A stretch of 64,000 bases of DNA from Clitopilus passeckerianus (Eukaryota; Basidiomycota; Agaricomycetes; Agaricales; Entolomataceae): NCBI GenBank assembly GCA_944990035.1, contig CALYLX010000150.1, forward strand, positions 682,001-746,000, read 5' to 3'. The notes under the pieces are model-generated. The model saw nothing but the letters and a program-made list of their open reading frames with translations, did no database searches and had not been told where the DNA came from. Below are positions 11,137-24,796 of the stretch, one piece after another (within the stretch, counting starts at the first letter, position 1; each line of letters begins with the position of its first letter). Position numbers and translations under genes: made by a program.

Positions 11137-13298
11137 TCAGTCCTCCCAGCCTGCCATCTCCCTGTCCCTCTTTGCTCTTCTCAGCTCTGCCCGCTCCGCG
11201 TCGGTCATGCAAGCCCATTCGGTCGTACCACCTGCCATCTCAATTAACTCCTCCTCCCATTTCTCCTCCATTTCAAGCTCCTTCTTTGTTTTCTTGCGTG
11301 GAGGTGGCGGAGGTAGAGGAGGGGGTGGCGTCCGCCTGTTGGGGTGTAGGGGGGCAATTCTCGACAATGCAGCCCGGGACGACTTGAGAAGCGGCGAATA
11401 TGCCGTACTTAAGCCGGAAGGAGTTCGTGGTTTCGGAGAGTGGAATTGAGAACCAGGCATAGAATTAACTCGTCTGATCAATTCTGACATTGGTGTAGCC
11501 TTAGCCCTTGGTGTATACCGTGAAGGCAGAGAGGGCTGTGGTGTCTCCACATTCTTACGATGGATGTGTTGATCTCGACTCCCATCGGGCTCAGACTCGG
11601 ACACAGGCTCTGGTGGCTTGTTCTCCTATAGGTCATGTCAGTTAGGAAAGCGGTCCGAATCGTGTTGCCAAACGTACTTTCGGGCTGCGAGCCGGGCTAT
11701 TGTTGCCTCCCTCTTCTGGAGACACTGAGGCTTCAGGCTCTTGTAACGAGGTCGATGGCGGTCTTGGCGTCTCAGCGAGAGCACCCTTTCTTTTCTTGGT
11801 CTTTGGTTTGGGCGTCTTTACAGCCATTGCAGCCACGGACTCTTCCTCGTCGGATACAATAGCCCGTTTCCGTGCAGGTTTAGATCTCTTATTCTCTCCC
11901 AACGGTTGTGCATGATCTTCCACGTCCTTGGTTCTTTTGCGTTTCTTCGAGCTTGAGGATGCAATGTCACCTGCATTAGGGTCCTCCGTGAGATCGGAGG
12001 AAGGCTCCCCGTGGGCGGACGGTGATTCAGGGAGACTAGCACCCCCAGCAGATGCCTGGAGCTGATCTAAAGGATCGTCTTCGACGGTCTCGGGGCTGGC
12101 GACCTTTTTCTTCGACTTTGATTTTTTTGCCGGTTTGACAATAACTACCTCCATTTCCATTTTCTTGGTTGTTTTCTTTGCTTTCTTCTTGGTCTTGCTG
12201 TCCGAGGCGGAAGAGCTAGGTTCCTCTTGGGGAGGGGCACCTTCAGATGTCTCTTTCTCTGCCCTGGATTTCGACCCTCCGGCATTGGTTGAAAGAGAAG
12301 AAGATGGGGCGAAGAAAGTGGAGGGCGGCCCCATCGAGGCCGGAGAGGGGCATCTGGATCACGCATACAATCAAGGGGGTCATCGTCGTCAAGCTCGTCA
12401 ATCAGCGAGCTCAGTTGGCTGCGCTTTCTCTTCTTGGCGGGCGGGGGGCTACTGAAGAGTGAAGATGGGGACGATGGTGGTAGGTCTGAGTTTGGCAGAA
12501 CGGCGATGGGAGGCAACTCTGATCGAGTTGGTGGGTCTGGAGGCAGCAATTGCGAGGGAATTAGCTTGAATGGAATAGGAACAGTCGGATCTGTTATGTT
12601 TGAGGACGATGTCAGTGGCATTGTCATGGGGGAGTCGTAGTTACGAATGGGAGATTTCTGTTTAGTGGGTTTCTTCCGCTTCTTTGTCTGGGTTGGTGGC
12701 TCTGGGTGAGATTCAGCCATAGAAATGTCTTCAATTCTTCGCGTAAGCTTGGGTTTGGGTTTAACAGGAGCTTTCTTCTTTGACTTGGTAGAAGGCAGAT
12801 TGAACTCGTCATCAGAGGAGCTGAGTTCGATGAAATCGTTTGACAATTCTGCGGGTGCCTTCGCGCCTCGAGATCGCATTTTTGCTCGATCAGCAATGCT
12901 TGGAGTCAGAAAGTCGATCTCTTCTGGAGTCATAACGACCTTCGAGCTACTTGCGGTAGCTATCGAGCTTTCTGGGATGTCATTAAGGTTGTCCTTTTTC
13001 TTCGCCACTGGTCGTGGCTTGGGCCGTGATGGCTGTGGTGGAACATTGGAAGATGAAAAGTCCGCGATGATACTAGCCATCATTGAAGGTGCGAATCCAT
13101 TGTTTGAGCTGCTTGCTATGCTTTCAACAAGTCCAGAACCTAAAACATGCAGTAGTCTCAATACCCAGCAATACCTACGTATGCGTGAACTGAAGACTTA
13201 CTCCTCGAAATTGATACTGGCAAAAGGTTTTCCATTTCATCCTCTCCTTCACTTCCTGAAATAACCTCGTCCTCTGCAGGATTATAAGGCTCACTCAT
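11137..13298 (-). CDS. Disordered basic nuclear-type protein with conserved C-terminal segment
   Basis: A long low-complexity protein made of Ser/Pro/Lys-rich segments with many KKRKR-type nuclear localisation signals, for example AKKKDN, SKKKAPVK, PAKKRKRSQ and KSKSKKK. The first exon begins at the ATG 13298 and joins through an intron (about 13142-13203) to SSGLVESIASS. The frame must change between about 12290 and 12382; a donor GTATGCGT at about 12366 could open an intron of roughly 90 bases, but a one-base error is equally possible. A polyproline run (TPPPPLPPPPPRKKTKK) precedes the conserved-looking end WACMTDAERAELRRAKRDR followed by EMAGWED. I do not recognise the family. A chromatin or nuclear scaffold role is only an inference from composition. 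Confidence 0.65.
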
Positions 13299-13451
13299 TG
13301 GTTTTGAAGCTTATAGGTGCCGGGTGAATGACTCTGGATGATTGCTGGATGATGACGAGGGTGACAATCGCGCTGTGACGGCTCCGTTACACAGCGCGTC
13401 CGCGTCTGTCACGTGTCCCTTGGTCTTACGTGATCCTCTTTACTCACTTCC

Positions 13452-14234
13452 ATGTCGACCTCGTCAAATCCTCCCAACATAGCACCAGAACGACGAAGAT
13501 CGGCCACTCCTCGTCCATTGCCCTCATCTTCATTACGCCATGTTGCCACACCTACATCCTCCTCTCTACCTGCCGATGAATTCGGTGTAGCAACCGCAGT
13601 CCCAAGGACTGGTGCTCTGGAATCAGGACGCTTGTCTGCGCCTTCAACTCCTCCCCCACCAGCTCAGAAGACTCGGGCCCGAGATTTGCTCAGGAGACAT
13701 TATGGCTTGGGAGTGGGACCGCCGACGCCACTTCCAGGGAAATCAGCAAATGCAGATCCCATGAATCTCGGTATGTTACCTCGTCATCTCACAAGCTCAT
13801 GCATAATTGACTCTTCAAAGACTCTGCTGCCTTCGATGCTAAATCATACTACGAGCAGCTGATAACCACTTCATCTCTGACAACACTTCTAAAGCGTGAA
13901 AACGAGCTGCTTTCAGGTACGGATTAGTCGACTTTAATGACTCAAGTAACTAATCCTTTTGTAGAAATGCGTGAATTGGACAGCGAAAGGCAATCATTGG
14001 TGTACAACCATCACCATGAACTCATTGCTGCAAGTGAAACTATCTCCGCTGTAAGATCTCCCCGGAATATGAAGGACCATACCGTTAAGAAACTTGCAGA
14101 TGAAAACAAGGGCTGAAAGCCTCGATGCTGACCTCGACCTGCTTCGTGAGGCTTTCTCAGAGATCTCGCGGCTTGCTTCAGAAGTCGCTATTGAAGACTC
14201 TGCAAGCGATCCGCACCCTTCGGAAGGTCATTAG
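13452..14234 (+). CDS. VPS51: Vps51/Vps67-type tethering complex subunit (GARP), short form
   Basis: Four exons (13452-13770, 13821-13916, 13965-14050, 14100-14234) give 211 residues in a consistent frame. After a Ser/Pro-rich leader, the segment RARDLLRRHYGLG, the D-SAAFDAKSYYEQLITTSS block and LLKRENELLSEMRELDSERQ match the N-terminal domain of Vps51, which bridges the GARP complex and the Tlg1 SNARE in endosome-to-Golgi retrieval. The conserved coiled region LVYNHHHELIAASETISAMK follows. The fungal protein is short compared with the animal one, and this length fits. The gene converges on the YIPF6-like gene, another Golgi factor; that proximity may be chance. Confidence 0.87.
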
Positions 14235-14504
14235 CATTGACGCGTTGATGATCCACATATCTTTCGCAGATTTACGAGACGCTCGTTCCATGCATTCAAC
14301 CGAGATTTTGGCCTAGTCCGAATTATAGTTGTACGATTACTATATGGTACCACCGCGCGGCCCAGGAAAGTGGTATAATCAGGGCGTTCCTTCAGGGTTT
14401 CTCGTAAAGGAGAGGAACAGTAAGGGATCACGTTGGAAATCGCAAGGGAACTTGTAGAATTCCAGAAGACGGCCACAAATACAATAGTCTGATGCAGTAC
14501 GTTA

Positions 14505-15810
14505 CTACCTTATGAGGATCATCCATGCTAGAATGAAATAGAATAGCCTGTCGAAACATGCTGTTAGGTTTGCCTTATAAAGCTTATTCAGGGACTCACA
14601 GTAACGGGTATACAGCCAGAAGAATTCTCTGTTGTTCAATTTTGGTGCCATCTAAGAAATTAACGGATGCTACGAAAAAAATTGTCAGGCCATTTCAACC
14701 ACGGTGCAAGCTGTGGCACATACCCCATATACTCCAGGCCCAACAGAGAAGCGCTATTGGAGCTCTGACATAGATTATGCGAACAAAGCACGCTATCAAT
14801 GCAGCGATATCCAGAGGAGCAATGCAGTAGCCAAGGACACAAAGACCTTGGAAGAAGGAACTGAACGAATGTTGATAAGAGATGTTCTGGACCCTGAGCC
14901 AATTGACACTCACACTCTACCGCCAAGAAGCTGGAATATTGTCAAATTACTGTTGGTCGAGAATACTTGGCATGGACGAACCTTTGCTTGCACAGTGACT
15001 GCGAAGGCACCCAATGAGCAGATTGCAATGACGCTCGTGAATACCCCAAAGCTTGATTAGGAGGGGCCTGTGCCCTTCATTAAGCATGCTGCAATTAAAT
15101 AAGGATAAAACGACTTGCATTAATGCTCAGCATGATCCCAAGGAGGAGACACAGGATCAGAGGACCCCAAAGATCCCAATCCCTAGCAGCGATGTGTCAA
15201 GATTCAAATACTTCAACAATAATATCAATGCAAAATACCTGAGGACTTCACGTCCGCTTGACTTCCGCGGATAAAGAACTTGAACGAGTTTGGCATAAAT
15301 AGAGAGGAGATCGCGAGCCTGTATGGTTCCTATATAAACGTGTCCTCAAATACCATGAAGTGTACATACAATGGTTTTTGAAACAGGTTCATCAAGGGTA
15401 TCGACACCAGTATAGCTGAAAGATGATGAGTATAATCATCATGCGAAGTTCTGTACTTATACTCACCGCGTCTCTACTCGAACACCTCCGAAGGTTTCTC
15501 TGGTTGGCCGAGAAGTATTGCTTGGTACACTTCCAATGTTTCCAGATAGTCCAGAGTTCGAACGACTGGTTTCACTTGATGGAGGAGCTAGTTGTTCTGG
15601 TTCGTGAGCTCGACCTTTCCCCTTGTCTGGTACTGGAGATTGTGCAATGGTCGGGTGAGAGAATCCAGGGATGTTGTCCTCGTCGAAGTCATCATCATCA
15701 TCTGGAATTATGTCAGATTATTGCCCGTGATCCACCATTTTTAATCACTCGCCTGCTTGAATAAACTGTGAGCTCGCCGTCAACGGAGTCCTGGCTGAAT
15801 GCAACGCCAT
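14505..15810 (-). CDS. Yip1-domain Golgi membrane protein, YIPF6-like
   Basis: A Yip1-family multi-pass membrane protein, closest to YIPF6, that acts with Rab GTPases at the Golgi. The cytosolic N-terminal part carries an acidic run and the family motif VDTLDEPVSKTI...LYPRKSSGREVLRDWDLWGPL. The membrane part includes LCLLLGIMLSIN, LLGGRVSFFQGLCVLGYCI, APLDIAALIACFV, WAWSIW, FLDGTKIEQQRILLAVYP and LFYFILAWMILI. I count about ten exons, one of them only 17 bases (14914-14930). Two introns are best read as GC-AG: donor GCGAGT at 15752 and donor GCAAGT at 15118. With that reading, one base is missing in the CCCC run at 15044-15047. An alternative GT donor with an AAG acceptor keeps frame but loses a conserved stretch. 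Confidence 0.87.
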
Positions 15811-16006
15811 GGCTATATGCGTTGAGCTCACTGCGCTTCAAGTTTGCCACGCAGCTCATTCCGACGGTCGTAGTGTCACATTTGCACAGCATAACAGCGT
15901 TACTCAGAATCACGCCTTACCGCTTTCAGAAGACTGACGCGTCCTTTGATTATTATAACGCTTGACCGTCAACGTCCAATCTTTGTCCGTTGCTTAATCG
16001 TCGCTC

Positions 16007-17614
<1,608 letters not shown>

Positions 17615-18142
17615 TAGACCCAATTGTATTCCTACTTCTATAATCGTGATTGATATTACACCTTATTCACCTTTTACGTTGAACGGTTCTTGGGCAATCG
17701 TCAATTTGCCCTCACTATCACAGCTGTATTGATCAAATTTGTCGGTATTTCTGCGAAGGATTTTGTTTGTCGATCGCCACTACCAGCTTATCCTGCTTTG
17801 CTGCCATGGCCGTTTCTACTCAGTTTCCACCCCGTCTCTACATCACCTCTACAGTACGGTCCAATAAAACCTCTCTGGGAGATTTGAAGACCATTCCAAT
17901 ATACTTGACTCATGCTCTGTAGTCAAATATTGGCAACAGTGCCACTGATCGCAGTCACTTTATATTATTCGCATTGGAAACGGCCGTCTGACCCTTTTTC
18001 GAGTTCTAACTCAGTGTGATACCCAAGTGACACCTTTAAAAGCTCATTCCAGGTTGTCCCTCCTATCCGAATCCCTTTCTCGTGGATCTCACCAACTCGT
18101 CTCCGAAAACCACTTATCTGAATATAACCTTCACCAACACTC
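17615..18142. other. Intergenic, about 530 bases; no gene recognised
   Basis: The stretch lies between the Rpt2 stop codon and the start of the next plus-strand gene. It should hold the Rpt2 terminator and the promoter of the 18143 gene. I see no other feature. Confidence 0.5.
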
Positions 18143-18863
18143 ATGGGTCTCTGGACACATTTTGAAGGGGTAAGCTTGAGCGGACATTCAAGCCCGAAGG
18201 TTGTTACTGAGCTGGAGAATCGTGTAGGACGCTGCTCGCCTTCCAGAAGGCATGAAACGCATTGCCTACGATGCGGATACGAGAGTTTACACCTTCCGGG
18301 ACCGCGACGGCACACTTTACAGAGGACCTCCGGATGAGGAGTATGGCGATCTCAAGCCCATTCCTAAAACGACAACGATCACACGCCGAGGGGCATTTGC
18401 TGACTCTGGTGAGCACCCTGGTGACACACCCGCATATTGGCTTGCTCATGTTCTTGTAGATGTTGCTCTGGAAAGAAAAGCTATGCAAGTTGATGCATCA
18501 ACTCAAGCCATGTCCTTCGAGGACTTTCTCCCTTCTCACGTTATGACGAAAGCTACATCACCAGTCGATGGCCGTCCGAGCCATGTTCCTTCGTTATCTT
18601 CTACGTCCGTCGAGAGCAATGGAGGGAAACGGCAACCGAGGGCACTGTTCAAGGAGGCCGTCAGAAGAACAGCGTTACCAAAGATGCAAGGTGTTGTCCA
18701 CAATTTGCGTCGTTCTATGACATCTGTCCGGCGAGGCCCTCAAACTGGTGATGGAGAATCTGCACGCTTGCTACGGGGAGCTGCGTCGGTCGACCTTTCG
18801 CGCAATTCCTCGGTTGCAACAAGTCGTACGGCTGTTTCTGACCGAGGCTCTGCTGTTCGATAG
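18143..18863 (+). CDS. Conserved small fungal protein, unknown function
   Basis: Two exons (18143-18169, 18228-18863) encode 220 residues. The N terminus MGLWTHFEGDAARLPEGMKR leads into IAYDADTRVYTFRDRDGTLY and RGPPDEEYGDLKPI, a compact motif that I have seen in many uncharacterised ascomycete and basidiomycete proteins; some are annotated as LysM-like, but no LysM signature is evident here. The rest is Ser/Arg-rich and probably disordered, with basic patches (GGKRQPRALFKEAVRRT, LRRSMTSVRRG). There is no signal peptide or membrane segment. The split of the start codon exon from the rest by a 58-base intron is supported because it restores the conserved DAARLPEGM stretch. Confidence 0.75.
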
Positions 18864-19191
18864 GTGATTCATAGGTGCATTCATGGCCAGGCCTGTTTGA
18901 TCAACTTTTACGTTTACGTTGTATTTACTGGATACCATCACTGTATTTTACGCTATGACACTCAATCTGGACTACTCTCATGATATTTGCATTCCTGGGC
19001 TGAAGAATAATTAGACAACAATTTCTGAGAATGAGTTATAGTAGGTAGTGTGATAAATGTCGTTTTCTAAATGAGTTCCATGCTCTATAAAGCAATAGGT
19101 CCATCGTAAAAATGCTTGTGGTCGTAAAAGTGAAGAAAGCGTAATAATTTAAAAGGGATTCTAGGCAAGTCCACGTCTTGTGAAAGTGTCT
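18864..19191. other. Convergent intergenic region; no gene recognised
   Basis: About 330 bases separate the 3' ends of the 18143 gene (plus) and the 19192 gene (minus). The sequence is AT-rich, as expected for two facing terminators. Confidence 0.5.
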
Positions 19192-21332
19192 TTACGAGTC
19201 CGCTCCCGGATCCATACCAATTCCGGTCAGAACATCCTCATGGTCTCCAAGCCATGTTGGTTTCACGTTCTCCAGTAGCCTGATGTGGTTATTAGTATTT
19301 CAAAACGAACAACCATTAATCTAGGACGAACCTCAACCATATTCGATCTTTAATGCACCGCTCTCTCACCAGTTCCCATTTCCACCCTCGGGGAGCTGAC
19401 TCATGCGATTCCTCAGACTGATCATCTGCCTCCGATACAGGTGGTTCCTTCCCGTCTAACCACTGAACAAGCAAATCTCTCCCTTCCTTGGTTGCTTCTC
19501 CCTCCAAAACCCATTCACCCTTCCAACCAGGTCCCATCTCGACATCATCCCCGCCATCCCATTCAATGCTTTCCGAAATATCGCCTACGCAAACACGCGT
19601 TATCCATGAGTACCTCTTGACCAATGCATAGCCGCCCGGACCACCGGCCCTCGGATGCAACGTGGGTACCCTGGCGAGTAAATTGACAAGTCGCAATTCA
19701 ACGTCCTTATGGTCGTATCTCCGCTCATCACGGTCGATTGTAGATGCTTGATTCACGGAAGATGTCGCGAAGTTAAGTTCCAGGAGCGGAGGCCCAGACG
19801 TGGAAACTGGACGAGTGCGTTCACGTTCGTTGTGCCTTGATATACACCGCCGACCCGTCTGAGAAGAAAAGGTGTGGGTAATTGAAGTCGGCGTTGGGCG
19901 TTTCGTGAGGACCGGTGAGTCCAGGTACCGAGGCGACAGGCTGCGATATTTTGGCATCTGGGTGAGCGTGAATATGGGGTTAGCATAGCGAGGGTAGATG
20001 TGCGTGTAGTAGAACGGTGAGGGAAGCGTCAACGCATTGTGAATCGGCACAGGTTGAGATGAAATCAAGGGCGCCAGGTAAGAACCGTTATAGATAAGCC
20101 AGTTCAGGGCATTCGGGCGGGATGGCTGTGATCTCAGCTCATCGTTTGACAAGTCAGAGAAGTCGGCTGTGGTAGCGGGTCGTTTGCCTTTGTTGAGTGT
20201 CGAAAATAGTGTTTCATCCACAGGGACGTGTCCAAGATTGCAAACGACATCGCCGGCGGATAGGTGATTCCAAAGCCCTGCATCTATGAGCTGATCCTCG
20301 CATGCGACGACGGTGGCAGAATCCTGTGTCAATAGGGTCTCTGAAGAAGGACAATACGTGCGCAGGACAGGGGCACGAGTTGACAGTGCCGCGTATGAAA
20401 AGTCGTGAGGTGAAGTGAAAACAGATGGGGAAAATCGATACTGCGACGGCGGGGGGCTCGGGCTGGCGCTTGTCGGCGGAGATGGTGATGAATTGCGCGA
20501 GAGTGAGGACATCGAGGTCGTGTTCGAGCGACTATTATGCGAGCTGTTGACGTAGAGGCGGCGCGGTGGTGAGAAATCACATTCTGAGTCGGAATATGAA
20601 CCTGGTGAGCTACTCAAGTGTGATAGGGGTCGCCGACGCCAGGAATTAGTGAATGTCTTGATGGCTCGAGGCTCTTTGGCTGGCGGGGGTAGGGGAGATC
20701 CTGTGGATCTGAATAGGTAGCTGAAGGTTTGTTTGTACGTTAATTTGGGGCGAGTTGGAGTAAGGGGAGTATCAGTGGAGACTGAGGAGAAGGAAAGTGG
20801 TTCAGGGAAAGTGAGTTGTGGGACAAGCGGTGCGATGCTTTCAAGAAGGTTCGGTTGCGGGGGCTCTTGAGGGCCAGACAAATGTGTGTTAGAGTGCACA
20901 CGAGCCTGAAGCCATAGCACGACACGGGAGTGTGCCAACGCAAAGTCGGTTAATCGGTAGTTTGGAAGACATGGCTGGATAGTCCTCGGTGCAAGCGCAG
21001 GATACAGATGCAGTGGCTGGCTTTGAGAGATTACTACAAGAAGGTCAACTGGATGGATATAGGAGAGAGTTTGGCGACGAACAGAACAGTATTAGTTGGT
21101 GAAATGACAGTGGAATGTCACTCTGAGGGGCATATCGGTTAACCGAATAGTAGGGAACGAGGCGAGCCAAGATGATATCGCGTATTTTGGGGTGGTTGAA
21201 GAGGTCTCGAAGCTGCCTAGATGAACTCAGAAGTGCATGGAAATCTCTTGCGTCGAGATAACTTGATAGACGCGTGAAAACTACTGGCTTCTCCATGGCA
21301 CGTTGCATCGGTTGAGAGCGATTTCTACCCAT
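19192..21332 (-). CDS. Large uncharacterised agaricomycete protein, Ser/Pro-rich
   Basis: Three exons (21122-21332, 19332-21048, 19192-19279) sum to 671 codons plus stop. The N-terminal part VFTRLSSYLDARDFHALLSS and LRDLFNHPKIRDIILARLVP looks like an F-box-like or helical segment, followed by LVVISQSQPLHLYPALAP. The middle is Ser/Thr/Pro-rich. A distinct C-terminal part (VELRLVNLLARVPTLHP, YALVKRYSWITRVCVGD, GWKWELVRERCIKDRIWLRL, TWLGDHEDVLTGIGMDPG) looks folded. The last intron (19280-19331) replaces an earlier in-frame stop and gives a more family-like end. The first intron (73 bases) carries a clear CTAAT-type branch sequence. I recognise the protein as a conserved mushroom family of unknown function. 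Confidence 0.75.
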
Positions 21333-22887
21333 GATTGGTGTAGTCGCCGTAGAGTACTACCGGGGGAGATAAACAAAAGACTACGGGGCAGAGTGAAGTG
21401 GTGGTTTGGGACAGGGAGTGTTGCAGTTCAACTTCGAGACATTCAATTGAGGAGTGAATGGGGAGGAGCGTGAGGGGTAGTCTGAAAATAATATCTATCC
21501 TTGATTCAGGTCATAGCCTTTTCCCGAGAGCCGATTGTTACGCCAGTTACTCCATCAAGTTGCACACGTTCCTTGTTGGAACATTTGGGTCTGACATGTC
21601 TGCCTCGCTCCTATAGCCTGGTGTCAAGTCGACATCAGGGGCGCCTGCCACAAACCTGAGCCCATTTGACCTGATTATTATGATGCCGACCTGACGGCAT
21701 TAGCAGAAAAAGGACCGGCTGTAAGATATACACCTATACAACGATTTACCAGGTCCATAGTTTGATGGAGGTTATCGATATGTCTTGCGGAATCAGGACT
21801 CCATTGTCGTCGGAGCCTCAGAAACGTTGTGTTCTTCATCTCCGAACAACGGCACGGCCCGATGGGTCTTGGCAAAGATGTTACTATATTTGGGCACCAT
21901 AGACCCCACCCATGACGCATCCGCCGCCTGGTCACAATGTTGTGGCGCAGGAAGGCAATTGAATTCTGGCGAAAAAAGCGAAAACCAGCAGATGATGGTT
22001 GCAAGGAGCGTCCGCCAAACGGCGTGAACAAGCTGAAGCAATCATCGATTGAATTATCTCTTACATGGTAACACGCTCCTTGTAGACACCTAATTTTGCC
22101 GACCGCCGCGACACACCTGTCAGTGCCTGGTCCGTTTGTTTAGCCGAGTCTATTGCCCTCGACCTGCATATACCGAAGTACCGGACGCTTAGGCATTCGA
22201 CGATTACGACCTATTAAGAGATCACCCACTCTCGAAGCCATGAACATTGAAGAGGGCAGGTTTAGAAGGGGAGGCTTCCTGACCTCTTTTTGCTCTGCTT
22301 TTAGCCATTAGTTTCTTGGCTGTACGTCAGAACGACGGGGGTGAAGCAATCCGTCTATCTCAAGGGAGGACCAAATTCACCGCCTAGTGGAAGTGTGTCC
22401 GGCATGCAGTATTTACAGGAAGACACTCGGAGTCATCAATCACCCAAGGTTCCAACCTAGATGTTTTGTGGGAAAGCAAGTTCCGGCTTGGGTCACTGCC
22501 AACTTGCGTTGTTTGAGAGAATAACGCAAAACTTGGGACCTATGGCCTCTGTGCTTAGGAAGAACCCAAGGGATCGTTTTGCAAGGAGGAGAGATCGGTT
22601 TCCCGCAAATCAGGTAAGTCTGATTTCTGTGAGCGGTCCTTTCAAGTCGAAGCTGATCCTAGGTGATCACGCTAATCACCATGTGGGCGACTCAATGATA
22701 ATGGCAGGTGACTGAAAACGAGTCGGCCACAAAGCGAGTTCATAAGCGCTTCTGATGACCGGCGTTTGACGATCAACGGAAGCTAGTCCAGAGTATATGA
22801 AATCGGAGGACCTGAAGATTCAAGAACGTCAAGAGTGAATACGTGCAGGAAATAGAAATACATGGGATAAGAAAGCATACAACGCGA
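21333..22887. other. Intergenic, about 1.55 kb; no gene recognised
   Basis: Short open frames on both strands in this stretch carry no recognisable motif, and I could not build a spliced gene from them. It should contain the promoter of the 21332 gene at its left end and the Iws1 terminator at its right end. Decayed transposon sequence or a non-coding transcript cannot be excluded. Confidence 0.4.
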
Positions 22888-24249
22888 CTACTTCATACTG
22901 CCGACCTTGCTCTTGAGCAACCTGAGCCTCTCTGCATTCTTTCTCCTTCGTTCGACATCTTCATCCACACTACTGTTAACAGCTCTTCCAGATAGCGCCA
23001 TACCAGCGTTTGCTCTCGGAGCAACCGTGTATGTGCCCAGTTCTCTCTGAGGGATCATAACAGCGTTCCTCTTCACTCTACCCTTCTCAGCCTCTTTGGC
23101 CCTAGCAAGGATAGCATTCAGCCTTTCCACGCTCCTATGCGTCCCATCATCTCCACTAGCCATGGTAGGAATGACGCGATCCCTGTAGGAGGCAGACCTT
23201 TAATAATCGGTCTGCTCCACGTACTGATGAGTTCGTTCGCAATTCGCGCTATCTCCGGCGTTACGCGCTTGCATTTAGTGTAGAAGAGGACAACGGGTCC
23301 TAGCCCGGATTCTTTGAGAACAGAGCTGTCGATAAATTCCATTTTGCGCAACGTGGCGAAAAGTTCGCGTTGGATATTCAGAGCGGGCAGTGATCGGTCT
23401 GGCAGTGGTTCAAGCCAGCGTTTGACCGCTTCAAGTAGATTGTTGTCCATCATGGATTGCGCAAGAGCAGCTCTGAGTCAATGTCAATAAACACGCTCAG
23501 AGAATTCATCTATGTGGAATAGACATACTTTTGTAAAGTCAGCATTGCTTCTGGAAGTAGCCTGAGTTTTGCCACAGCAGGCAATTTCTCAACATTTGCC
23601 CGATAATCCTCGTCGGCAGCTGCGTTCATGGCTTCACGGAGACGTGCAACTTCGGCATCAGCGAAGCTATCGAGAACCTCCTCATTTGCTTTCTTCTTTC
23701 GGGCGCGAGAGGCCTTCTTCGGCTTAAGGATAGCTTCAATTTGCATGTCAAGACGCATTTTGCTGGCTAGGAATTGTATGAGTCTATCATCACGGCTGAG
23801 TGTGTTCGTGTATGATACCTTGTTCAGGCGGTAGTTCACTGAGGTCTATCTCAGTGGGCTCCTTTCTCTTTCTCTTCCTTTGGGCTTTCCCTTCAGGTGG
23901 TCCACGTTTACGGCCAGCCTTCGCCCGCTTAGGCTGGGCGGAGGTACCACGACCATCCTCATCACGATAGTCTTCTTCGCTGTCTCCCTCAGAGGACTCA
24001 TCAGCCGGTCGTTCAGAGCGTTGTCTAGGCTTTTTCTGGGCCCGTTGTCGTTGTTGGCGGTTGTCTGCAGCAACCCAAAATCAGAATGACCGATTGGTGG
24101 TTGTTGAGGATAGTTGAATAAGACAGACCTTCCTCGTCAGACGAGAGCTCTGATTCAGAGCCTCCAAAGATATCTCGCGCCAAATCATTGGTCTAAATGC
24201 CAGTAAGATACGTCGGAATGACTCAAGACAGGCGACTCACCGACGACAT
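22888..24249 (-). CDS. IWS1: Transcription elongation factor Iws1/Spn1
   Basis: Iws1/Spn1 binds Spt6 and elongating RNA polymerase II. Five exons (24241-24249, 24129-24192, 23819-24064, 23529-23766, 22888-23472) give about 380 residues. The N-terminal part is acidic then very basic ([20 protein letters not shown]). The TFIIS N-terminal (LW) domain follows: [80 protein letters not shown] and [10 protein letters not shown]. Frame is lost directly after SRPIIK, at the TTT run 23199-23201; one extra base restores [10 protein letters not shown] and joins the conserved C-terminal tail. With that base the exon lengths sum to a multiple of three. The start codon sits in a 9-base first exon. Confidence 0.9.
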
Positions 24250-24796
24250 GGTGTGTGGCAAGAGCAGAGGTGGTCAAAATATGAATTACCTAATCCGGTA
24301 ACCCACTTCCCTGCAATTCACAGAAGTTTTCTCGCCATTGAACGCCAATTGACTCAGTGGTTTATTGGCAAAGGGAGGCAGAAACAAATAGTCCTCCTGA
24401 AAGAGAGGCGACTGGTTCTTTTGGACTTCTCTCTATATGGCACGGCCGCATAGACCAAAGGCTGAGTCAAGTTTCATGGCTGAATGCGACTAACGAAAGA
24501 GCTCTCGCCGTTTTGCGTTTCATCGACAGAAGCTCCCCCTCCTTTCTGCTAATTCATAGCTACGGTATCCAAGCCTGGCGTCATGATAATCTCATACCTT
24601 TGTTCGCTCGTGATGTGGACGTCTTCCTTTGCCGTGTAGCACCGGGATCATCATCGGAATGCGCTGCTTGGAAGATGTTCATCCTACACATCCACTAGAA
24701 CTCTGATGAATTCTGATGGGATGGCCCACCAACACTGCACACACATTGGTGCGCCGGCCCAACAAACACTTGCTCGCCTGCCCACCTAGCAAAATC
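24250..24796. other. Intergenic, about 550 bases; no gene recognised
   Basis: The stretch begins at the Iws1 start (divergent side) and runs to a doubtful small gene. No conserved frame or RNA gene is visible; it should carry the Iws1 promoter. Confidence 0.4.
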
